A DNA stretch of 64,000 bases from Zygnema cylindricum (lineage: Eukaryota > Streptophyta > Zygnematophyceae > Zygnematales > Zygnemataceae): the NCBI GenBank assembly GCA_037447655.1, contig JBBHKE010002397.1, positions 5,891 through 69,890 on the forward strand. The letters are read 5' to 3'. This document shows, in pieces, positions 56,337 through 64,000 of the stretch. The notes beneath the pieces are model-generated. The model worked only from the letters and a program-made list of their open reading frames with translations. It was not told the origin of the DNA and ran no database searches. A program made the translations under genes and the position numbers. Each line of letters starts with the position of its first letter. The stretch's first letter is position 1.

Positions 56337-57329
56337 TGCAATTCTGTGTCCTCCATTTAGACCAAGAATGAGGAAGCCTCTAGGTATTTTTTGACTATCC
56401 CACTTTCAACAAGAGCAACTGCTACCCTAGCAGACAAATATGTTACTTGACTGCACCCCTGTGCAGATTGGACTCCCTTGAGTCCGCAGCAAAAAGAATC
56501 ACTGAAAACGCCTTACCAGGCGATTAATTATCAAGTGGCAAAGATGCCAATATATATACAAGCTTGTTGGGAGACAGGCGACTACCTCCTCAATCCTCTA
56601 AGTTCTAAACCCCTCTCACAACCCCTATCTACATATGTACGAACCAGTCAGAAGACTGTTCAGTACAGACAAGTACTATGGCCGATGTACTTTCTGTACG
56701 GCTAGTGTACGACAAGGCCATGGAGTGGACGTCTGTCTCCTTTGGACTTGCCTTTATGCTCCCCGGGATCCGTGCTTCCCAATGATATCTTGCAACGTGT
56801 CGATAGGTCATGTTACATCCACAAACCGCCAAAACGACCATTCAGGGATCCCGGCGATGGTTCGCGCCGTTGGATCCAAACCGGCTTTAATTCCCAGCCG
56901 TTCAAAAACAAATGTCCGGTTCATTTGTTTCGTGCACACTTAATTCCCCAACTGGTTTCTATGTATCCTATTTGTTATTACGTTAATCGGATTAGTCGTC
57001 TATCTATTGCTTAAATAGCTGTCGAGCCCTATGTAACCTAACGGACTACTACGAGAGACTGGTAAGGGTTGATGGCTATGTCTCGCCCTACTGGTCGGAG
57101 GTTCGAGTCTTGCCGGACTCAACCTTTTTGGTTGAGAGTGACTTATGTCACTCTTAAGCCTTGCCTATGGAGCTAAGGCAACCATGGCTCCACCGCCCTC
57201 TCTCTCCTTCAGTGACTGCAACAAGTATGGGGGCTAGAGGGAGAAGGTGGAGGCAGACCGCCTTTGCTTTTCATTTTTATTTTTATTTAGACCTAGAAAA
57301 TATCTCCCATAAATCTAGTGATTTCAACA
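56337..57329 (-). repeat. CopD 3' LTR
   Basis: 993 bp, minus strand TGTTGAAATCACTAGAT to GAATTGCA. It contains GGTTCGAGTC (57100-57109) in a stem-loop. Confidence 0.92.
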
Positions 57330-57341
57330 CTCCCCTTTTTT

Positions 57342-60300
57342 CTAGTCTAATTTTATTTTTTGTTTTAATCCTAATTTTTCTCTACAATACTTTAGCTTGG
57401 GAGATGGCACAGGCTTTGTCATCATATCAGCCACCATTTCCCCATCACTCCTATACACCAAATTCACAATTTTATTTTCCACTTTTTCCCTCACAAAGCT
57501 CAATCTTATATCCATATGCTTAGCTTTGAAATGATGTTTTGGATTGGCTGCAATTGCAATTGCAGCCTGATTATCACAAAACACTTCATGTACTCCCTTC
57601 TTCATGTACCCCAATTCTTGCAACAAGGACTTCACCCACATCAGCTCTTTCACAGCAGAACAAGAGGCCATGTACTCAGCCTCCATAGTGGACTGAGCAA
57701 CAACCTTTTGTTGCTTGCTACTCCAACAACAAGCACCTTCCCCCACATACAATACATACCCAGAAGTGCATCTTCTCATAGGTGCATCCCCATAACTGGC
57801 ATCACTCCAAGTAGTGATGTCAGTGTGCTCTCCTCCCAAATGCAACCATAGATCCCTAGTTCCCACCAGGTATCTCATTACCCTCTTGGCTGCCTCCCAG
57901 TATTTCTTTCTAGGATCATTAAGACTCCTACTAAGGACTCCAACCGCTGCAGCTATGTCAAGCCTGGTACAATTAATAAAGTAAATCAGACTTCCTAAAA
58001 CCTGTCTGTAAGGAATAGATTTCATAAACTGCCTCTCATCTGGACTTATCTGATCATCTAGCATTATCACATCTCCTTCTACACTCCCATCACTGACTTT
58101 CTTTAGGTCTATGGGAGTGGTACAACTGTTTGCATTCTCCGTCTGAAATTTCTCTAGCATATTTCCTATAGCCTCTTTCTGTGTAAGTCTGATGATCCTC
58201 TTCTCCCTATCTCTTTCCATTTGAATTCCCAGAATATATTTAGCCTCTCCTAAATCCTTCATGTCAAATCTACTTCCCAGATCTTTCTTTAACCTATTTA
58301 TCTTCTCCATAGACTTACTCAATACCAGCAAATCATCCACATAAAATGCAATAAAAATTACACTATGTAAATAGAGTGGTCAGAACTGATCCGAATATAC
58401 CCTAGACTGGTAAGAAACTCATCTAGTTTCTTATTCCACTGTCTGGGGGCCTGCTTAAGTCCATATAAAGACTTTATAAGTCTACAGACTTTGCTTTCCT
58501 CTCCTTCCTCTACAAAACCTTCTGGTTGCTGCATGAAGATTTCTTCCTCTAGTTCACCGTTGAGGAAGGCGGTTTTGATATCCTTCTGGTGAATTTCCAT
58601 GTCTTCTGCTGCTGCTAGACTAAGGAGAATCCTTACAGATGGGAATCAAACTACCGGAGCAAAGGTCTCCTTATAATCTATCCCCTCTTTTTGAGTGAAC
58701 CCTTTTGCCACCAGCCGAGCCTTAAATCTCTCAATGGTGTTATCTGGATTCAGTTTCAGTTTAAATACCCATTTACACCCAATGGGTTTTCTATCTGGTG
58801 GACAGTCCACCAGCTCCCAAGTATTTGCCTCTATGATTGAAGCCATCTCATCATTTATGGCTCTGACCCACCTTTCTTTCTCCGGACTGTCCATTGCCTC
58901 CGAGTATGACTGAGGCTCATCTGGATGAGAAAGCTTTGTTACCTTGCAAGCTGCCTGTTTTCCTTGAAGCCTTTTGCTGCTCATTCGTCCTCCCTCAAAG
59001 TCCGAGGCTGGAATAGAGGGAAGCCTTAGATTCCTCCGAACTGTCTCATCAGCTCCCCTATCGATGGGAACCGGTTCTGACTCCTCTTCCTCTCTCTCCT
59101 CAAAGGGTGTAGGAATATGAGGAGATTTTGGTATATCTCCCCCATCTTTTATCTCCCCTGGATCTGCAATCATGTTTTCACTACTGTCCTTTTTGGGAAG
59201 ATCTAAGTCTTCCTCACTCTCGGACTCAAAGCTGATTCTGATTTTCTTAGTGTATTTGAAGGGATTAAAAGACTTTCATTTATTCATGACTACTAGATGC
59301 TTTACCAGAATGATATCTTGTTTAGCTAAGTCATAGACTCTATATCCTTTGACATCCTCATCATATCCCACAAAATATCCCGGTTTCCCTTTAGCAACTA
59401 GTTTCCAGGTTTTCTTATCTGTGTCAAGACTGTAAACTTGACTACCGAATACTTTCAAGTGAGAAACATTCGGTTTCTTTCCAACCCATCTCTAAAAAGG
59501 GGTCATTCCTTTATCAGTTGTGGTGAGGACTTTATTCTTAATGTAGTTAGCACAGTTCATGGCCTCTGCCCAAAATCTTCTTCCTATTTTCTTATCTGCC
59601 AACATGCTGCACACACTATCTCCCAAAGTTCGGTTTAACCTCTCAGCTACCCCATTTTGTTTTGGATTATTTGGTACAGTTTTCTGATGTTGAACTCCCT
59701 CATCTCTCAAGTAATCTTCAAATTGGTTAGAGGTGTACTCTCCCCCATTATCACTCCTTATTCTCTTAATGGGGGTTCCGTGCAACTTCTCACTTCTTAC
59801 TTTGTATTCTTTAAAGTATTTTGGTGTTTCAGACTTTGTTTTCAGGAAGTAGACTCTGGAATATCTCGACCAATCATCGGTAATTGTCAACATATACCTC
59901 TTCCCCCCAACTGAAGGCACCCTTGCTGGTCCCCAGATATCTGTGTGGACCAGATCTAGTACTTTCTCACCTCCATATGTGGCAGTTTTTGGAAAGGGAA
60001 GTCTGTGAGCCTTACCTTGGGCACAGCCACTAGAATCATCCATCATCTCATTATCCCCAAACTGAATGCCCTCTACTACACCCAGCTTCTTTATTTCCCT
60101 CAATCTATCAAAATGCACATGTCCCAAACGCTTATGCCAGATCATCAAGCTTGGAACACCACCATAGTAAGCACTCTTCTTTTCATTACTTAGGTTAAGC
60201 CTAAACATTCCTTGGCTACCCTTATCAGCTGTGAAGTAGACTTCATCTCCATACTTAGCTGTAAAGACTCCCTTTCTAGTGAAGGAATCAAAATCCTTGT

Positions 60301-61688
60301 CATCTAATACAGAAGTAGACACAAGATTCTTACTCAACTGAGGAATGTAGAGCACATCTAAAAAGGTGAGAATAGAAGTCTATCCTCCACTAAAACTTTC
60401 AGATCTACCGATCCCACTAGATCTGTGGTAACTACTCTCCCATCCCCATACTCTATTTCCACAGTAGGGATCTTTCTTAGCTTAGTGAAGAGGTGCCTGT
60501 CACGACACATATGCATGGATGCACCTGAGTCGATGATCCATCCCTCCTCTGGTGCTTCCCGAATGGCTCCAAGGGCACACTTCTGTTTTCGAGGGATCTC
60601 TTTCTCCTCTAGATTCTCGTCAAGAAGAAGCTCCCCATCCTCCTCCTCGGAGGACTCGTCCTCCTCAGTCTCTCCTTTCACTCGTGTGACCACAAGTGCT
60701 TTCTTCTTTCCTCCGGAAGAACCACCTCCACGATTTTCTTGGAGCCTCAACTCCGATAGCTTGATGCAATCAGCTATAAAGTGCCCCGGCTTTTTGCAGA
60801 AATGACAAAGGCCCTTTGGAGTCCTCGGTTCTCTAGATTGATCTTTCTCCCCTTTGAGGCTGTGGTACGGCTTCTTCGGATCCTTCCTCCACCGGTCAGT
60901 TCCGGCAGCTAGAGCTTGTACGCTCTTTCCTCCACTTAGGATCTCAATAGTGTTTTCCTGTACGAGTATCATTCGAACCACGGTGCTCCACTTCCTAGCA
61001 CTATCATCTATTTGTTGCACTGGGTACACTATATTTTCATACTCTTCCGGCAACTTCATGTGAGAGTGTTAACTTTCATCTTCATAGTGCCTGTCCCTCC
61101 GGCACTCTCCATCTCCATGTATAGACAAGAGTGATCGGTGCAATAGTCCAACATCTTTCCCCCTTTGAAAGTGTAACTGATCAGCCTTTTCTCAGCCAGC
61201 TGAAGCTCCTGAATAGTGCCAGCTCTATAGATCTCCACTAAGGTCATCCACAACTCCTCAGCCTTGAAGATTTGAAGGTGAGAAGTTGCCAACGCTTGGG
61301 TGAGGTGCTTTAGAATGAAGTGCCTTGCATTCATATTGGTGTACTCCCACATCTGAATGTCGTTTTCCTCGGTGTTCACGGCCACCGCTCCGGATGCCAT
61401 GGCAATAGGAGTGAGAGGTGTCTTCTTTCCTTTCCCTTTTTCGTACACACTGCTGTCCCCATCATCTATCTCCTCCGTTGGAGCAGATCGTGCTGCAGAA
61501 AACCTCACTCCTCCAAACCCTGGTGGAGTTCCTTGAGATGGACATTTCACTTGTCCACTAACAATACCCCAGTATCGTTTCTCACATAATGCCCCTGTCA
61601 TCATAGCTTCCTTATAAATGAATCCAGATCGGTTCAATATGGGCACCATAGAGGGTGGGCCCATAACCTGCAATTCTGTGTCCTCCAT
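57342..61688 (-). pseudogene. CopD Gag-Pol polyprotein with a handful of lesions
   Basis: Frames, 5' to 3': gag 61688-61056 (ATG inside the LTR; ends in a one-base deletion at about 61058); gag/zinc knuckle/protease 61059-60358 (CHFCKKPGHFIADC, IIDSGASMHMC; frameshift at 60357); integrase 60355-59492 (WHKRLGHVHF, SDNGGEYTSNQF, KQNGVAERLNRT; TAG at 59492); linker 59458-59276 (TAA); linker/RT 59173-58646 (TGA at 58646-58648); RT 58600-58358 (KSLYGLKQAPRQWNKKLDEF); RT end and RNase H 58340-57342 with DDLLVLSKS, WSDASYGDAPMRRC, STMEAEYMASC and CDNQAAIAIA. A small deletion before the YVDD motif removes a few residues. Six or seven lesions in all, otherwise well conserved. Confidence 0.9.
61654..61668 (-). 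promoter_or_regulatory. CopD primer-binding site (half-tRNA type)
   Basis: GGTTATGGGCCCACC on the minus strand, directly after the LTR end and within the gag frame (QVMGPP). Confidence 0.8.
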
Positions 61689-62661
61689 TTAGACCAAGAA
61701 TGAGGAAGCCTCTAGGTAGTTTTTGACTAACCCACTTTCAACGAGAGCAACTCTTACCCTAGCAGACAAATAGGTTACTTGACTGCACCCCTGTGCAGAT
61801 TGGACTCCCTTGAGTCCGCAGCAAAAAGAATCACTAAAAACGCCTTACCAGGCGATTAATTATCAAGTGGCAAAGATGCCAATATATATACAAGCTTGTT
61901 GGGAGACAGGCGGCTACCTCCTCAATCCTCTAAGTTCTGAACCCCTCTCACAACCCCTATCTACTGATGTACGAACGAGTCAGAAGACTGTTAAGTACAG
62001 ACAAGTACTATGGCCGATGTACTTTCTGTACGGCTAGTGTACGACAAGGCTATGGAGTGGACGTCTGTCTCCTTTGGACTTGCCCTTATGCTCCCCGAGA
62101 TTCATGCTTCCCAATGATATCTTGCCAGGTGTCGATAGGTCATGTTACATCCGCAAACCGCCAAAACCGCCATTCAGGGATCCCGGCGATGGTGCGGGCC
62201 GTTGGATCCAAACCAGCTTTAATTCCCAGCCGTTCAAAAACAAATGTCCGGTTCATTTGTTTCATGCGCACTTAATTCCCCAGCTGGTTTCTATGTATCG
62301 TATTTGTAATTCCGTTAATCGGATTAGTCGTCTATCTATTGCTTAAATAGCTGTCGAGCCTTATGTATCCTAAGGGACTACTACGACAAACAGGTAAGGG
62401 TTGATGACTATGTCTCGCCCTACCGGTCGGAGGTTCGAGTCCTGCCGGACTCAACTCTTTTGTTTGAGAGTGACTTATGTCACTCTTAAGCCTTTCCTAT
62501 AGAGCTAAGGCAACCATGGCTCCACCGCCCTCTCTCTCTTTCAGTGACTGCTACAAGTATGGGGGCTAGAGGGAGAAGGTGGAGGAAGACTACATTTGCT
62601 TTTCATTTTTATTTTAATTAAGACCTTGAAAATATCTCCCATAAATCTGGTGATTTCAACT
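61669..62661 (-). repeat. CopD 5' LTR
   Basis: 993 bp, near-identical to 56337-57329. The last plus-strand base is T instead of A. The gag ATG lies near 61688, about 20 nt inside the LTR end. Confidence 0.92.
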
Positions 62662-62666
62662 CTTCT

Positions 62667-62812
62667 TCGCCGAGCTCTGATCTGTTTCAACAAGAGATCC
62701 ATCTAAGACTCCTAACAAGTCTGCAGTTTCAAAAGATGATTCAACCATAGCTGCCTAGTATGCATACTTCTAGCCATTGAAGACAAGAATTTTGGACGAA
62801 AGGCCCAACATT
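62667..62812 (-). pseudogene. CopE unit b: gag N-terminus
   Basis: Continuation of unit b gag beyond the CopD insertion, aligning with 51020-51167. The primer-binding site region reads GGCCCAACATT instead of GGCCCATAACT, so it is damaged. Confidence 0.8.
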
Positions 62813-63806
62813 TGTTGTTCTACAACCACAGTTGCAGGTGGAGGACCACCAGTAGTAGTAGATGTAGACATAGACTTCAGCAAAAGCTACTAGAAATCCT
62901 ATCAAACAACCAACTTTGATATAACACATAAATCACTTGAGGTGTTTAAATAACACCAAAATTCACACTAATACAATATCACATTTAGTCCGTCAATTCC
63001 CAAAATTGCAGCCCAATTAAACCAGTAAACCATAAGATGTAACCCCTGGAAGTTTCCCAAAAACTGTCTATTAGAGAGTTAGATCCCAATACTGGATAGT
63101 TACAATTTTGGCTAAGTCCTAACTTTATACTCACAAAGAGTATCAATTGAAAACTAACTAATCAGATATCTACACTTGGAACAACAGTACTATACTACAC
63201 TACGACAAGGTACCAAATAAGTACGCTTTTTGTATTGTGAGTACGTCCAAACCCTATTCGACTACTAGACAAAAATATACTTAGTGGAACACTACATTCT
63301 AACCCGCTAAGCAAAAACTACTGAGTTTCAGATATGCAAATAGATTCCCGTACAGTAGTGTTCAAGTTGCTTAGTCAGTAGTGGATGCTAACGTCTAACC
63401 AACTGTTGATCAAGTGGTCCATGTCACCTGAGGTCGTACAAAGTGATGAGTCATTTTGTGGTCTTAGGTGAATCTTGTCCTTTCACTCGATTCACATCTA
63501 CGGTCGTGGTTGAATGTTGTACCACCATTCCACCGGACAATCGGTTCTGTCCCTGCCAGTCCGATTCTTCAACACTATTCGTTCGATGTGTGACGCGGGT
63601 AAAGGTTGTCGGCGCCTTTCCCTAAAACCCGTACGATGTTCATTTTTTGACGCGTGTCCCAAAAGTACAATACACTCAAAAGTACTACTGCTAGTGTCAC
63701 ACTAAATGAGGTAAGTATTACAACTTATCTAGACCAAAATTATTCTAAGTACTTGGTCTCTCCTCACAGCTTTGTTTACTGAGTAATAAGATTTCTTATT
63801 TCAGCA
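62813..63806 (-). repeat. CopE LTR (iii), shared by units b and c
   Basis: 994 bp, TGTTGTTCTACAACC to TTATTTCAGCA (plus). On its high side it is followed by CTCCCCTAAATCTTTAGACT, the 3' internal end of another unit. Confidence 0.86.
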
Positions 63807-64000
63807 CTCCCCTAAATCTTTAGACTCACTTACTCACTCAACCCAATAGACTCTCTGCAATACTTCAACTTAAGAGCTCAAAAAGCTTTAGTCAGCATAT
63901 CAGCCACCATCTTTTCATCTGGTAAATAACATATTTTTATCACTTATGGAAGCACATTACTCTCACAAAGTGTAGTCTGACATCCATATGTAATGATGAC
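63807..64000 (-). pseudogene. CopE unit c: 3' end of pol, cut by the window edge
   Basis: Polypurine tract and RNase H C-terminal region (YLPDEKMVADM-type sequence, broken), collinear with 41061-41260 and 52166-52360. Confidence 0.8.

Larger units (their letters stand above)
56337..62661 (-). mobile_element. CopD, Copia retrotransposon nested in CopE unit b
   Basis: 6325 bp, minus strand. LTRs are of equal length (993 bp): 56337-57329 and 61669-62661. Perfect 5-bp duplication CTTCT (56332-56336, 62662-62666), inserted in CopE gag. It is related to CopB. The primer-binding site is at 61654-61668. Confidence 0.92.
40059..64000 (-). mobile_element. CopE, head-to-tail Copia array with shared LTRs (three units, third runs off the edge)
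   Basis: LTR(i) 40059-41060, internal a 41061-51167, LTR(ii) 51168-52165, internal b 52166-62812, LTR(iii) 62813-63806, internal c 63807-64000 and beyond. Each LTR is followed on its high side by the same polypurine tract and 3' end of pol (CTCCCCTAAATCTTTAGACT), and LTR(ii) and (iii) on the low side by the primer-binding site and start of gag. Each internal LTR therefore serves two units. After removing nested elements, internals a and b are about 4.1 and 4.3 kb. Confidence 0.85.

Noticed and set aside
57065-57126. tRNA-like sequence with GGTTCGAGTC
   Set aside because: Too short, no anticodon arm and imperfect T stem. Reported instead as a conserved LTR stem-loop, not as a tRNA gene.

Overview
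This is a nuclear window from a plant, most probably a land plant and possibly a bryophyte; lineage is my inference. The evidence is a spliced gene for a chloroplast K+/H+ antiporter of the KEA3 type, Copia and chromodomain Gypsy retroelements that prime on plant-type initiator tRNA-Met, and several families of DNA-transposon MITEs. I see no bacterial features, rRNA, tRNA genes or CRISPR arrays.

Layout: (1) 1-5.05 kb holds six exons of KEA3 on the minus strand, with the 3' part beyond the left edge. Introns carry long CT tracts, and the sixth exon lacks one base and is frameshifted as given. (2) 5.9-12.3 kb holds two adjacent long-TIR DNA transposons (5947-8465 and 8552-12263), each with a perfect 8-bp target duplication. 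They are themselves hit by three elements with TTA/TAA duplications and by one hAT-like element with an 8-bp duplication. (3) 12.3-14.7 kb is intergenic, with a mariner-like repeat, a CGTAC-rich tract and a strong hairpin. (4) 14668-33478 is one minus-strand Copia element (CopB) split by a nearly intact minus-strand Copia (CA1, 17842-24289) and by a plus-strand Copia (CA2, 25288-31798). (5) 33.5-37 kb is a cluster of mariner/Stowaway-like MITEs plus one possible exon. (6) From 36981 there is a truncated Copia (CopF) interrupted at 40058 by a tandem array of another Copia family (CopE): LTR-internal-LTR-internal-LTR-internal, running off the right edge. A Gypsy solo LTR (42515-43030) and a 5.4-kb Gypsy chromovirus (43334-48770) sit in the first CopE unit. 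A further Copia (CopD, 56337-62661) sits in the second.

Two themes stand out. First, in the Copia families the gag reading frame appears to begin inside the 5' LTR and to run through the primer-binding site. That site matches the anticodon arm of initiator tRNA-Met (half-tRNA priming, as in Drosophila copia), whereas the Gypsy element uses the 3' acceptor end of the same tRNA. Second, the CopE units share LTRs in a head-to-tail array. Apart from KEA3, almost all coding capacity here is retroelement polyprotein, mostly broken. CA1 is the best preserved, with a single frameshift in RNase H.

Coordinates of exons, LTRs and target duplications were read by eye from the sequence; family names are assigned from recalled motifs, not database searches.
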